DNA from: Symsagittifera roscoffensis
Lineage: Eukaryota; Xenacoelomorpha; Acoela; Convolutidae
Length of the DNA stretch: 64,000 nt
NCBI RefSeq assembly: GCF_963678635.1
Contig: NC_087066.1
Coordinates: forward strand, 27,185,453-27,249,452
Direction: 5' to 3'
A program made the translations under genes and the position numbers. Below, in pieces: positions 34,730 through 48,000 of the stretch (position 1 is its first letter; every line of letters starts with the position of its first letter). Under the pieces are notes generated by a model that searched no databases, was not told the DNA's origin, and saw nothing but the letters and a program-made list of their open reading frames with translations.

Positions 34730-35650
34730 ACGTTTGTGATAATAAATGATGAAAAGAACGCTGATAAAGTTAATTTAGTGAACACCTCTGTGTGCATATC
34801 AAATTTAAACACATCATTACATGCTATCGTTTGAATATATTCAAATTACTTTGGTTTTCAAATAGTATATTTCAAACAACGACAAACCGTTTATTTTTTT
34901 AAATAAATGTCAGAGTCCTACACTGGTTGATTAACTTTTATATCGTTTGTTGCTGCCAGCTGTAGTTTACAGGACACATTTTTTAAGAGTATATTTTTGA
35001 TTTAACGACTAAATAATTTTATTTGGAGAATTTTTGAATATAACTTTTGGGTGGCCCAGTTCCTAAAATGATTTTAGTTTTTTTCATTTTGATTTAGTTC
35101 GATATCTTTTTTTTCTAATTGTGTCCTTTACTTCTTCAAGTTCTCTGGATTTTCTGAAAATGCGGTAAATGTCGCTCAAACTTAAATTGTAAAATAATTT
35201 TTGTGTACTGAAAATTTTATAAAGATGAATATATGGGTACAAAGATTGCTTCAACAGATTTTTATTCAGAAAGATTTTTGTCAGTTGCACAACTGATTTT
35301 AAAAAAATGAAATTTTTTACCGCTCCAATTTTCTATAATGCTGTTATGAAAAAAGAGTATTTGCAATTTTAACGCCACACGTTTTACATTGCACGATAAT
35401 TTCATATTCCTATTTAGCCAAATATGACAATTTTACAAATATAAATTTTCTTAATCAGTTTCAAGGAGGCCAAATTTAAATTTCGTCAAGATTTCCATAA
35501 ATTCTGTGAGTTTTGAATTTTTATCAACTAAAGCCGCTTGAATTTTTATGAACTATAAATAAAAAGACGGGTATATGGGAGCTGTACAAGGATTTATGGA
35601 TTATTGCAAAAATGAACCTTGAGAATCGATGGCAGTTAGTAATACGTTAA
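34730..35650 (+). repeat. Diverged copy of the non-coding tail of the SGNH-carrying element
   Basis: Parallels 30,850-31,700: GATGAAAAGAACG, TGCTATCGTTTGAATATATTCA, ATAATGCTGTTATGAAAAA, CAGTTTCAAGG(C/A)GGCCAAA, GCCGCTTGAATTT in the same order. Coding part absent. Confidence 0.6.
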
Positions 35651-36230
35651 TTTTGATCTATAGGTTAACAAGCAAAACTGGTGGCTGTGCATATATTACA
35701 AAATAATCAAACTGCGTTAAGCGTTAAGTAATTCAGTAAAAAATCTTATGTCCAACCCAAGTTTTGTAAACTTTCATGTGTCAATAATGATGAACTGAAA
35801 TTAGCTCTGTTTTGAGAAATCATACTACCAGATTAAAAATGATTGTACTCAAATAATTTGAAATTGACTGTTTAGAAGAGAAGAAAAAAAGCTTCCATTA
35901 ATTTGATGGAAAAATTTCTGAATAACGTGATGTGACTTGACCCCATATAGCAGTGAGTTTGCCAGGATTTCGGCTTGACTTTCAATGGGAGCGTGGTCTT
36001 CAAGTTAATCTTGTTGGTTTATTTTTAGTGGTTTAGGCAACTGAAAACCCTCATGTCTAAAAAAGACTAGAAAACTCAGCTTTCTCAGAGACGACAATTC
36101 GTAACAGCTGACAATTCGTAACAAGCGACAGATCTATAGAGTAGATTGAGCGGGAAACTCTAATTCACGTGCAGTTTTACTCTCGTGTCGGATCTAAGCG
36201 CAGCGAAGCAAGCATATTTTACTAGCCGTT
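35651..36230. other. Intergenic, nothing recognised
   Basis: Contains a short direct repeat (GACAATTCGTAACA, then GACAATTCGTAACAAGCGACA near 36,093-36,125). No gene seen. Confidence 0.35.
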
Positions 36231-36990
36231 GCATGTTACGATCGCCCTACCATGATTCGCACTACGTCCTTATTTACATGCATTGGCATTGGGGCTAAAC
36301 TGACTGCTTTTGGGGCAGAAAGGACTGGAGCAGAAATGAGTGGAGTGGAAATGACTGTGTTTATGAGGCGGAAATGACAGAAGCGGAAATGACTAGGAGG
36401 CAGAAAAATCGATATATAACTTTTTCTCTGATATATACTTTTTCACAACTAAAATTCATGCATGTTACGATCGCCCTACCATGATTCGCACTACGTCCTT
36501 ATTTACGTGCATTGGCATTGGGGCTAAACTGACTGCTTTTGAGGCAGAAAGGACTGGAGCAGAAATGAGTGGAGTGGAAATGACTGTGTTTATGAGGCGG
36601 AAATGACAGAAGCGGAAATGAATAGGAGGCAGAAAAATCGATATATAACTTTTTCTCTGATATATAATTTTTCACAACTAAGATTAAGGTTAAATGGGAC
36701 GGTGAAAAAGTTTAACCTGGAAGCATTGGTCTCTGCGTACTGGGCAAATAAATTAGGTGCAGGTCTGGGAACAAACTACAAAAATTCTGCCGGATCGGGG
36801 TCAGTGATTTTTGTTTCGACCACCAAGGCGGGTCCATCAGATGTCAAAAATCGGCCGAAAATTTCTAGTGGAAAAGTCCCCATAGTCAAAGTTAAAACAA
36901 AAATTTACAAAAGGATAAATATCCTCACTCTACTCATTCCATCTTGGTTTCGGAGTCTTATTTTCCTATTTTAAAACTTTTACAGGAAAA
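36231..36990 (+). repeat. 229-bp tandem duplication plus diverged flanking copy
   Basis: GCATGTTACGATCGCCCTAC at 36,231 recurs at 36,460, and the two units differ at only a few bases, so the duplication is recent. Each holds purine-rich near-repeats of GG(A/C)GGAAATGAC(T/A)G. An ORF (36,603-36,974) runs out of the second unit. A related decayed segment lies at 37,760-38,130 and is not open there, so I do not treat the ORF as a gene. Confidence 0.75.
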
Positions 36991-37759
36991 AAAGAAATCC
37001 ACACAATAAAATACAATTTCCCGCTAAACTTAATTTTCAAAATTCAACCTTAGGTCATTTTTTTGAGAAAGAAGCAAAGTTCTGACTCCTTAAAGACGCA
37101 AAGTTAAACAAACTAAAAAATAATTTTTCGATTAGATTTTTCTGCAACATTAATTACCAAAAAGGCTTTCTTAAGCTTAATATAAAGCAAAACCACCATG
37201 TCCGTCTGACCTTCTAGCACGGATACTTAAAAGTGGCTGCGACTAAATTTAGAGGCATAATACTTTTTTATTATCAAATACCCAAAAAAAACATCATTTC
37301 ACAGCAGCATAAAAAGCTTTGTTACAGCAATATATAAAAAATTAAATTCTTTGCCAAAAACCTCAAAATCAGCTTATCAGCAAGAGCGCTTAACTGTTTG
37401 GAAAACTTTAGTTTGCGCTAATAAACTTGCATCTTCCGCGCTACTCCTTTTGGCTTTAGACCTGCCTATTCTATAATTGATGCTTTTCGATTTTGTATTG
37501 AAGGGTTTAGAAAAGCAGTTGATGATAATAGTTTTATTGTTTGTTCCTTAATATTTTTCTTAGAAATGAAACAGAATAGCCTGTGAGTAACACAGAAAGA
37601 CCAAATAAAATCATAAAAACTAGAACAAAAATGTTTTTGTTTCTTGTTTTTCGTGTCGTTTTTAGTGCGTGGTCTGACGTGTGACAAAAAATTGCTCTAT
37701 TCGCTCAAAATAGACAAAAATTCATTAACTTTAATCAATTTTGCTCGAAAATTTTCACC

Positions 37760-38130
37760 GTCATTTCAAATTGTACCAGGAGACAGTTCGTAATAGGCGA
37801 CAATTCGAGGAAGTGGAAGTAAGTGGGGCGGAAATGACTGTGACTGGGAGCCAGAAAAAGCGATATACGATTTTTTTCTCTGTTAAATACTTTTTCACAA
37901 CTACAATTACGGTGAAATTGGACGGTGAAAAAGTTTAACCTGGTAGCATTGGTCTCGGCGGACTGGGCGAATAAAATAAGTGCAGGTCTCTGAAGGTCTC
38001 TGAACAAACTACAATAATTCTTCCGGATCGAGGTTATGTTATCATTTATGTTTCGCCCACTGAGGCGGGCCGATCAGATGTCAGAGTTCGGCCTAAAACC
38101 TCTAGTGGAGAAGTCCACATAGTCGAATCC
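37760..38130 (+). repeat. Diverged copy of the 36,560-36,900 segment
   Basis: Shares GGCGGAAATGACTGTG, AAAAAG(T)TTAACCTGG(A/T)AGCATTGGTCTC and CAGATGTCA(A/G)A in the same order. No intact frame. Confidence 0.65.
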
Positions 38131-38559
38131 AAAGTTGAAACTTAAACTATTCTTTCATATCTACATAAGATCTCTAAATTGGAAAAACTGAGCACAGAAT
38201 TTACATACTTCTATCCGTATCGCAATTCTGTTTTTTCTTTGTGTTCTTTTTATTTTTTAAAATTTTTTATAATTTTTTTTTTCAAAAGTCAAAAAGAACA
38301 TTTTCCAAAATGAGCTCGACAGTATAAAATGCATCATGAAACCTAGTAGATTAAAGCTCTGTGCAGTAACTATTCAAAGCACCTTACAACCGGAATATTG
38401 TGAAATGCCCTTACAACACGTTTGCTCTGCTGGGTTAAAAAATTTCAAAAGGCACGTGACTCGTACCAAATTGTGATACGTGTTTGAAAGCCTTTCGCTG
38501 CTTTTTGACTTTCACTTTTTTGTATTGATCATTCTGAGCAGAGTCGATATTTTAAGCTT

Positions 38560-38886
38560 ATGTCTATGACTTCAGAAACGACAGTCAAAACCTCTAGTTC
38601 CAGGCCCAGCAAAATACAACTTGTGATAGCGGTGGCCGTCATTTACTGGCTGGTGACAGTCGGAAGATACGAGAAACAAGACAACATAGTACACAAATTG
38701 AAGAAAGGGGAGTGTCTAAAAACGAACGACTGCCCAATGGGTCATGTTTGTCTGAAGAACAACTTGTGTGCTAAGATATGTCGGAAGGATTCGGAGTGTC
38801 TGCACAATATAAATGCTACGAAGTGTTCAAGTTTCGAAGAGCCATTTACAGGAGCCATGGTGAAGGGTGTGTGTTCCAAACCGTAG
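38560..38886 (+). CDS. Small membrane-anchored cysteine-rich protein (108 aa)
   Basis: A single-exon frame. A Ser/Thr/Lys-rich N-terminus without signal cleavage features precedes one hydrophobic segment (residues about 24-39, IQLVIAVAVIYWLV), suggesting a type II anchor. The C-terminal half holds eight cysteines in a pattern C-x5-C-x5-C-x5-C-x3-C-x5-C-x8-C then a final C near the end, with CPMGHVC and NNLC resembling the EB-type cysteine module of invertebrate proteins. Spacing and composition look like real coding sequence, with higher GC than the flanks. A possible poly(A) signal AATAAA lies near 39,160. A larger spliced gene using this as one exon is possible. Function unknown. Confidence 0.55.
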   Translation: MSMTSETTVKTSSSRPSKIQLVIAVAVIYWLVTVGRYEKQDNIVHKLKKGECLKTNDCPMGHVCLKNNLCAKICRKDSECLHNINATKCSSFEEPFTGAMVKGVCSKP

Positions 38887-39924
38887 CATACAGCAGAATA
38901 TGAAATGAAAACTTCAGATAATTTTATTATCAAATATGATTTGAAATAGAAGTTATTAATTCAACTATCTTTTTTAGTATTGCCGTTTTCTATTTAAACA
39001 ATTATCCGTAAATGACTTGAACGCAGAGAAGAAGAATAACGCACGCTTTTATCTCGATTTTAGTGATCGGAGCCTTCGCGTCTTGAGCTGTCTCCTTGAC
39101 AAGTTGTCACTACTCTCAGTAAAAAATACTCATTGAAATAATTAATTTAATTTAAGGAATAAATATGGCAATGCGTGCTCATGAGTAGAATTTATAATAC
39201 CGTGTGAGTAATATCGGGCGTTAATATTGGTGTTGACATGATAAGAGCTCAGCATAGCTGAAAAAGTCTGAAAAATACTGCTAAAAATCCCAATGAGAAA
39301 ATTGGAAAACTCATGTGTTTTAGATGTTTCAGTACCCCCAGTCTTTCAATACAACACCCCCCCCCCCAGCGAAATTCTTGAATCAACCTCATATGGACCT
39401 CTTTCCTCTTAATCATCCAAAACTAGTGTATTCTCTAAACAAAAAAACTAAAGTTTATAAACAAATTGGTACTTTTTACAATATCGCGCTCTGCAGTTTT
39501 GGTTGAAATACAACAGGCGGATAAAGGGATGTTTCGAAACCCTGACAACTCGAAGAGTTTATCTTTTAAGTTACTTTTTCACGACGCCCATTTTTGGTTG
39601 AACAAACAAAGCTTTTCTGAAGGGCGATATACTAACTTTGAGAGACGAAGCGAAAAAGTGCTTCAAGCACTTCTGACAAAACCTTCTTATGTGACGATAA
39701 AGGGGTTTATAGAACATCAAGAGATCTGTAAAACTCAAAATAATTATTCTTTTAGCAAAAAAAAGTTTTTATTAAAAACTGAATGAGTGTGTTAGATCCG
39801 CCCAGTTTTAAAGGAGTTCCTTGACTTTATGCTATTCGCTATCGTGGAAAAATTTCAAAACACAAATTAGTTTTTTTATAAAGTTTTTCCTAAATAACTT
39901 AATTGAAGAGAAACTTTCACTTAT
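38887..39924. other. Intergenic / probable displaced 3' region of the minus-strand membrane gene
   Basis: The giant element inserted at 39,928/58,780. Before that, this sequence lay directly downstream of the minus-strand gene ending at 58,835, so it may hold the rest of its 3' UTR. A C homopolymer (near 39,355) and ORFs at 39,324-39,506 and 39,466-39,786 are present, but no family is recognisable. Confidence 0.4.
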
Positions 39925-39928
39925 ATAT

Positions 39929-40336
39929 TGGAACCTGATCTAAACTATATTTTATGATTGGATAAATTAAATGTTTTACCAATGTAAAGTATTTAATATT
40001 AACCAATCATGATCCATCTAACTAACAACCCACTTATTTGTAAGTGCTGAAGTTACTTGTAATTTCAGCACCAGAGAGATTTGAATTTAACTTAGAAATT
40101 AGTTGGACTCTCCCGAGCACTTCAGCAGCCGCAATAAACCAGTATACCCTAGATCTATTGAGCCTAGCAGAGACTAGTTAAACAACCTGAGACTAGATAG
40201 TATAAGAGTAAGATTAGGATCGGTATTAGACTAAGAAGTTGCACGAATCTATCCGGCCGAAAATAAGATAGCGTGACGAGCAGACGGTGTACCCTATCCG
40301 AAATTACTCTATGAGTTACGCCCCAGTCATAACTCA
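39929..40336 (+). repeat. 5' LTR
   Basis: 408 bp. It contains an inverted repeat GTGCTGAAG...TTTCAGCAC (40,044-40,071), whose 3' arm is unchanged in the older copy, and TATAAGAG at 40,201, a possible promoter element. Confidence 0.95.
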
Positions 40337-40356
40337 TCTGGTGCGACCATAAGTCT
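40337..40356 (+). promoter_or_regulatory. Primer-binding site
   Basis: Two bases after the LTR, TGGTGCGACCATAAGTC begins with TGG, the complement of a tRNA CCA end. The TGGTGCGACCA core is shared by the truncated copy (14,796) and by the reverse-strand relic at 2,960-2,970. I do not recognise the tRNA; it would end ...TGGTCGCACCA. Confidence 0.65.
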
Positions 40357-40424
40357 CGAACAAGACCTTATTAGATTAGAATTAACCAAGAATAGATTAG
40401 AAATTAGACAAAAACATTTACAAA

Positions 40425-40658
40425 ATGTTATACGACAATAATTTAATTGAAATGTCTCTCCGACTCAATAGATCAGAGCCAATATTCCGAACCATAATAG
40501 AACTACCCGGAATTGGAAGAAGACATCGAACCAAAGACGACATACGACAAAGTAGAAACTTGCCGTATAGTTATATGATAGTTCGGCAAAAGCCAGAACA
40601 AACTTTTATATTTCGAATACTACTTGCAATGAATTTAGATTTCCATTTGCAAACATAA
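40425..40658 (+). CDS. Leader ORF (77 aa), unknown
   Basis: The first ATG after the primer site. The opening residues (ML(Y/H)DNNLIEMSLRLNRS) are conserved in the truncated copy up to its deletion junction, with synonymous and conservative differences. It could be a translated upstream ORF regulating downstream initiation, or a 5' exon donating its start codon to a spliced downstream frame such as the ATG-less ORF. No domain recognised. Confidence 0.4.
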   Translation: MLYDNNLIEMSLRLNRSEPIFRTIIELPGIGRRHRTKDDIRQSRNLPYSYMIVRQKPEQTFIFRILLAMNLDFHLQT

Positions 40659-41587
40659 AACCTTGAAGCTAATCTTCAAAATCATTTCAGGCGCTAAACA
40701 AAATTAATATTATACAATAACGATTGATAAAAAGATCTAAGATCGTTTTCTTAAAATTCTGCAGTATTATACAAAACATGTTTGAAAAATATTTATTGGA
40801 AAATAAAAATAAAAATTAGTAGCATGACAATAAATGGTTAGTAATCATAAATCATCCTGTTGTTCCAGCTTCATCACCTAAAACATAACAGCAATCATCA
40901 AACCCACTAATATCATAAAAACACTAAATCTTTACTTTACACAAATTAAAACATTATTAAAACTTAAAGTCACTTAATTTTAAAACCAGATCATCAAGGC
41001 TTATCCTTGGATCTTAAATCATTTTCTACTTAATTAAATTTTAAATTTGATCATCAAGGCTTATCCTTGGATCAAACAGAACAACTTTGTTCTCCCCCAC
41101 CCACTTAATTAGTGTCTAACGACCTCAAACGTCGATTCACTATCCAACCCTTTCTAAAAACCCAAGACTAATAGAAATTTTTAAACAAAACTAATCATTC
41201 AAATTAGGATAAGCAGTGAAGAACTTCGGTTATTCATCCTTCACTTGACCCCCCCTCTTACCAGACCCAGGATAAATCTTAGACTTAGTAAGTTTAAAAT
41301 AGTACCTAACGAACTACTCGCGTTCTAATTATACCTGAACCTTGTGGATCGATTTACTATTCTCCAACCCTTGAACACAATCACTCCCCTAAGTAAGATT
41401 AAGTAAGTTAACACCTTAGCTTATACTAGTCACGAGAAAGTAAAATCATTCTCCGGAATCGATATACTTTTCTCTCCAACCCTGAACAAAAAGACCCAGG
41501 TTAAGCTAACCAAAAAATCGTAAGAACTAACAGTTTAAGAAAATAGAAATCATTTAACAACCTTTTGCATCCGTCATCCTAAACCTT
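40659..41587 (+). promoter_or_regulatory. Long 5' non-coding leader with repeated motifs
   Basis: GATCATCAAGGCTTATCCTT, a self-complementary hairpin sequence completed by GGATC, occurs twice (about 40,987 and 41,049). A second motif, CGAT(T/A)(T/C)AC then (T/C)CCAACCCT, occurs three times (about 41,133, 41,350 and 41,459). Repeated leader motifs could be protein-binding, insulator or packaging sites; this is inference. Confidence 0.45.
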
Positions 41588-42055
41588 ATGTCATTTAAAA
41601 ACCTAGGAAATAAACAAACAATCATTTTACACAATTGTGAAATAGATAACAAAAAATACGACCTTGTAATCACACCTCATACACAAACAGTTGGATACAT
41701 ACGCACAAAACGACAAACACTAAAGAGAAAAATAATAACTAAACAAAGACAAATAACACGAAAAAGATTTTCAAAGAATCGAAACGCATTTTCAGAATCA
41801 GAAACCAACAGTTTAGACGAACTTTACAAACTAAAAGAATCAGTAGATAAAAATTACCCACTTCACGATCAATTATATTTTTCTGACTCAGAAACAACTT
41901 CAAATTCATCACAAAGAGGAAAAAGAAGAATAAAAAAGCAGTACAAACACAAACCAGTACATCTATACAATTGGAATCAACCAATTCGACACATTAATAA
42001 TTACATATTAACAGTCATCGAACGAAAAAATGAGCTCAACACACACTCCAGGTGA
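41588..42055 (+). CDS. Basic 155-aa accessory ORF overlapping gag
   Basis: Opens MSFKNLGNKQTIILH. The middle is strongly basic (runs such as RTKRQTLKRKIITKQRQI), followed by an acidic/Ser patch (SDSETTSNSS) and a second basic cluster (RGKRRIKKQYKHK). No retroviral accessory family recognised. Charge distribution would suit a nucleic-acid-binding or nuclear protein. Its last 26 nt overlap the gag-pol start in another frame, so ribosomes translating it would pass the gag ATG, compatible with leaky scanning or reinitiation. It was lost from the truncated copy, so conservation cannot be tested here. Confidence 0.55.
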   Translation: MSFKNLGNKQTIILHNCEIDNKKYDLVITPHTQTVGYIRTKRQTLKRKIITKQRQITRKRFSKNRNAFSESETNSLDELYKLKESVDKNYPLHDQLYFSDSETTSNSSQRGKRRIKKQYKHKPVHLYNWNQPIRHINNYILTVIERKNELNTHSR

Positions 42056-45000
42056 AGAAACTCCAGATGATGATGAAATCTTTCCCTTTATAGTAGACGC
42101 AGATACTGATAGAGGACAACACTTATTTTGTCAAAATTTACTCATAAATTTATTTGAACCCGGAATTAGTCCATGTAAAACAGAGTTCCCCGATGTAAAA
42201 ATCAAAAGACAAATCATAGATCACTATCTAAAAGATATATGCAACATAACACAACAGTATGGAATCTACTCTATAGAATTCACTTCCCCAAACCATAATA
42301 ATAGAACATATACTATTCAAACAGACGATCTCGATTTAGAATTTTCAAAAGTCTTTTCAGAATATATAAAAAGCATCCAATACCATAACTCACAAAGAGC
42401 AAACTCCATTTTCACCAATGAAGTTTTCGCAATAATATATAGTTATATTTCAATATTAGAAAATGAACTACCATTAACAAATGTCTCACCGACAGACACA
42501 TCTAAACATTTAAGAGTACGACATGAAATCACACTACTCTCTAGTTATTTGAACGTCATTAAAGAAAATTTCACGAAAGACGACGTTTCACAACATACCA
42601 GACACGATTTACAAAAAATTTTAGCATGGTTCATAATAGATTATTTCACACACAATATTGATTTAATTGCACAAGCAAGAAAAAATTTTAGACCCCAAAA
42701 TTCGAACGATGAAACCGCTATCACAGAACAATCAGATTATGTTTGGGACCCCGAATGGTCTCATCCCGCATTTATAAGCTTCCCACAATCAATCTCAAGT
42801 CAAGCAATAGGTACAATATCTTACATAAGAGACTATGTAAGAGTAATACCATTAACAATTGATGCAACACCATTAAACTATAATACATTTTTACCCGATA
42901 CACAAAATAATAGTTTAAACTCTACAGTCATACACAATGAAAACCTCAATGGAACTAGGAATCTTACTCAACAAGATATCCAGACACCATCACACTTCAT
43001 AAATGAAGAAATTGTACACACAACAACTACACAACAAAGTATTTCACCAATACGCCCAAATTTAACAACACCAAGAAATACAAATCCTTCACAAACACAG
43101 GTAACCTTACAATCAACCGTAAAACCTTCGGTTGCCCCTAAATATTCACATATGGATTATCAAACATACAAACCCGTGACAATACCATCAAAAACACGCA
43201 AAACATTCACTAGAAACAACTTTGCAGACCATAATTATAATTATACACATCCGTCAAAAACAAATTATCAACCACAAAGGAATTTTAATCAATATACAAA
43301 ACCTCGAAACTGGGATAACCCAACAGCCCAATATAATTCAAATAATTTTCAACCAAATCCTCCACAGGATCGCAGTGAAAATTACCCATTTTTTCAACAA
43401 AATAAAAATAAAAAACAAACATCTTATCAAATGGATTATTTATCCTCAGATGAAGATTTCCTACAACCAGATATATTTGCACAAAATACTCAAGAATATC
43501 GTAGACAAGGAATACAGAAAACACGTATAAATCATAGGAATTTTTCTCCACAACCAATAGATGCACAACATCAACAAGCAATTCAACAACAAAATCCAAT
43601 TAATACACAATCCTTTCAACCAATTCAACAACAAAATCCAATGATTGCACACTCGTATCAACCATCACAAATGCAAAATGAAATACCACTACCATATTAT
43701 CTTCAACAACATGAAATAACAAGAAACCAACTTTCAAATTTTTCTCAAATGCCAAATGCAGCAGAATCATTACAAATGACAATGAATCCATACCTTATGG
43801 GTGGATCATCAATAACATCAAACAAACCTTTAATGGTTTTCACAGGAACAGACCCTGAATACTCTGTAGAAGACTATTTAAATGCAGTAACAGCAAACCT
43901 GATTTTAAATATCGGACCTGAACCAATAAATACGCCACTACATCAAAATTGGATACATCGACGCACAGCGTTAATACAAACAACCTTAGATGGCGCAGCC
44001 CAAAAATGGTTTTCAGTACTACCTCAAGAAATAAAATCAAACTGGAAAAGATTTACACAAGAATTTTCAAAAATGTTTGACTCCGAAAGAAACAAACAAC
44101 AACAAAGAGTTTTATGTAATGAAATTCGCAGATTACCAAACGAAACCATCAAGCAAATAGCAGTAAGAATCGAAACACTAGTTCGAAAAGCATATTCACT
44201 AAATACACACGACTATAAAAACACTAAGATGACAGAAATCTTAATGATGACCTTAACACCACAATTAAGGAAAATAGCAATAAAAAAGAGAGCATCCCAT
44301 CCTTCTTCAATTCGAGAACCCGATTTAGATTTTCGAAAACTAGTAGACAAACTAGAACAAGCAGAAATTACGATGAAACTAGAAGAAACGGAAAATCTGA
44401 AATTACAATACGTTAACAAAATTGAAACGACTCCCACTAATATTAATAATATACAAGAATCAGAAACAGATCTCGTTGAAAAAATCACTGAAATACTCAA
44501 TATTTACGAAAAGAACCCGAACTTTAAAGGCAAACCATCTTTCAAAAAATGGTGTAATTATTGCCGACGATACGGACATAGTATTTCCGAATGTAGACAA
44601 AAACAGCAAGATAGTCAAAATAAACCTCAAAAATACAAAGAACCAAATAAATCATTCTATCAATACATGAAAAAAGATCAAAATCTACCAAACAAAAATG
44701 TATACAGCAACAACAGTTCAGGAAAGCCACTTCCGAACAATACAAGTTATACAAGAAATCAATCCCCATATAACTCAAGTTATAGAGGAAGATCACCAGA
44801 ACGAAGAAACACGTATAATTCATCACAAAATCACTACAATAGACCAAATAGTAGAAATAACTACTCCAGATCAAATTCGAATACACAACGATTTGTTTCT
44901 AGATCTAATTCCCAACCAAGAAATAACTACTATCCAAACAACCAATCACGAAATTCATCATACAATAGGAATAGAAACTACTCCTATAATAGAAATAGAA

Positions 45001-48000
45001 GTTATTCAAACAACCGAAACCAGAATTACCCAAACAATCGATCAAGAAATAACTCATATAATAGATCGAACTATAACAGACCAAACAACAATTATCAAAA
45101 CAGATCGCGAAATAATTCACAAAATCGACACCCAAGTTATAATAATCGTTACAGAAATTATTCCAAATCACCACACCGAAATAATAATCACTATAATACA
45201 TCTAATAATCGTCATAGAAGCAGTACACCTAAACATCAAAGACAAATCAATCAAGTACAATCTAATCCAGAAACAACATCAGACCCCCCAGGTATTGATG
45301 ACACAGTAACCGATACGTTACAACTCAATCAAATAAATTGTACATCATCAGATTCAGAAAGTGATACTGAAAACACTCTTGCTATCAATATGATAAAAGT
45401 CGAAAATGACTATGAATCTGTTATATATGAACAACCCTTTCCATCACATATATATGAAAATCAATCAGAATTTCTTCAAAATCATTACACTACACCCATA
45501 AATTCCACACCAACAACGCAAGAAACAAATGCAAAAAATACTACAGCACAACCAGATCAAAATGCCAAAACAAAATGCTTGAATACAAACCACATCTACC
45601 AAAATATACAAAAAGAACAACCCAAAGAAAAAATTTGGACAATACCATTTCTCTTAGAAAGCCCAAGAAATAAAGAATTTCAACCACCAGACCTTGAAAT
45701 AGATTTTTTAATTGATTCAGGAGCAGAATCAAACATAATAAACATTCCCACATGGAATGAAATAAAATCCTTACACCCAAAGCTAACACCTCTGGAAACC
45801 TCCAGCAAGCTAGCAACAGCACAAGGATCAACATTGATAAACTACGGAAAAATCCAATTATTTCTCCTCCCTACCAGAACAATAGAGCAAAGCAAAATTT
45901 TAAATAAACCATTCAAACAAATATTCCATATCACTGATATTAAATATAATATCATTGGAATACCATTTATTTCAAAGTATATACCAACAATTAACATACT
46001 AATTAGTAAAATATTAATCAAAGATAAATATACAAAAACAAAAGAAACATCCTTAACATTTTTTCAAAGATTAAATAAACAACCACCATTCTTTTCGAAA
46101 TTCTATCCAATATATAACCAACAAAGAAAACACCTGAAACCACTATCAGGAAACATCTATAATTTTTCAATCAAACAAGTTCACCAATATGATAAAGAAC
46201 AAAACAAACAAAAATTTTATATGTCAGATTTTGAATTCAAACCTATTCATAAATTTTTCAAAATCACAATCTCTTCAATAAAATATTTGAAAAATTCGAA
46301 TTCAGATATAATTTCTTTACATGTTTATAACAACACACCTTACCAAGTAACATTACCTTTAGGACTTCTAGGATATTGTGAAACCAACGCTACAATAACA
46401 CCAATACACGAAAAAGCCTATCGCGTAAATAATATACTCCAATTACTAGATATATGCCAATCTACAATTCTTAATGAAGAATTATCTATAAATAATATAA
46501 TAAGTAACGAAAACAGAAATACGGATTATTTCACAAAAACTCCATATTTCAAACCTACATTCAACATAAGTAATTACACAGAGCACCAACAAAAATTCTT
46601 AACAATGTTTAACTTCCAACATTCACAAATAACACAAGACGAATTCGAAAAATTAGCCAAACAGCTAATTAAATATTCATCAGTCTATGCAACATCAAAA
46701 TTCGATGTTGGTAAAATAAGTTCATCACTACGTCTCCCATTAAAACCTGACGCAGTTTTCAAAAAACAAAGAGCAAGTAAAGTACCAATTCACTTACATG
46801 ATAAAGTAAACAGATTACTCGATATTTTAGAACAATACAATATTATATCACCAGTAAACAAAGAAGAACAACCAAAAGGCAACACATTCATCAACCCCGT
46901 TATCATTCTAGCTAAAGGAGAATCATTAAAAATCGTTCTCGATGCTAGATACCTCAATTCACTCATAGATGAATCAAAATGTAATTGGCCCATTGAACCA
47001 ATACAAGTTATTTTAACAAAAATAAACGGCAAATACTTCACAACCGCCGACATGAATAGTGCATACAATCAAATGCCACTAGATGAACAATCACGACGTT
47101 TAACACAATTTGTTATCGGAAACCAACAATATGAATTTAACCGCTTATTCTATGGAATATCCATAGGACCAGCAGCATTTTCAGCTTTTATGAGCAAAAT
47201 TTTTAGACCACTGATACTCAAGAAAAACGCAATCACCTATCTAGACGATGTTTTTATGCAATCACAAACAAAAGACGAAATGTTCAAAGTTTTAGAAACA
47301 TATCACCAAATACTTCAGAACGAAAATCTGAAGGCCGCCCCCGATAAATCACACTTCTTTTTGACAAAAGTTAAATTCTTAGGACATAACATAGAAAGAA
47401 AAACAATCACTCCACTGAAATCACGCATTGACGCTATTCAAAAACTTCAACCACCAACAAATAAAAAGAAAATCCAAGAATTCCTTGGAATGTTAAACTT
47501 TTTAAGTAAATATGTTTATAAAATGCAATTATATCTACGACCATTTTACAACATCCTTAGACAACAAAATAATTTTGAATGGAATACAGAACATCAAACA
47601 CGATTCGAAGAAATAAAGAAACTTTTAACCGAACAAATTTCAAACACAATTCCAGACCCTGATCAACCATTTTATGCAATGTGCGATGCTTCGAACTTTG
47701 GCATCGGCGCAGCACTATTACAATCACATAATGGTACAAATAAAATGAACCTTATATCAGCAAACTCTCGATTATTCACTCAAGCAGAGCTAAGACTCTC
47801 AACTCTAATGAGAGAATGTACAGCCATAATCTATACACTTACAGAATATGAATTTCTGATACTTGGATCAAAACATCCCACAGTTTTATTCACAGATCAC
47901 AAACCAATCATTTTTCTCTTCACACAGAAATCTAACCCAAACCACCGAGTTTACAGATTTCAACTAATTCTAATGAAATTTCCAAACTTACATATAGTTT

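Noticed and set aside
36603-36974. 123-aa ORF beginning in the 229-bp tandem repeat
   Set aside because: Related copy at 37,760-38,130 is not open, so the frame is not conserved.
39466-39786. 106-aa plus-strand ORF as a gene
   Set aside because: No recognisable domain, AT-rich composition, and it lies in the likely displaced 3' region of the opposite-strand gene.
43222-45309. Several 80-200-codon ORFs inside gag-pol (Ile/His/Thr-rich)
   Set aside because: Alternative frames of low-complexity gag-pol sequence; no motif, no overlap signal.
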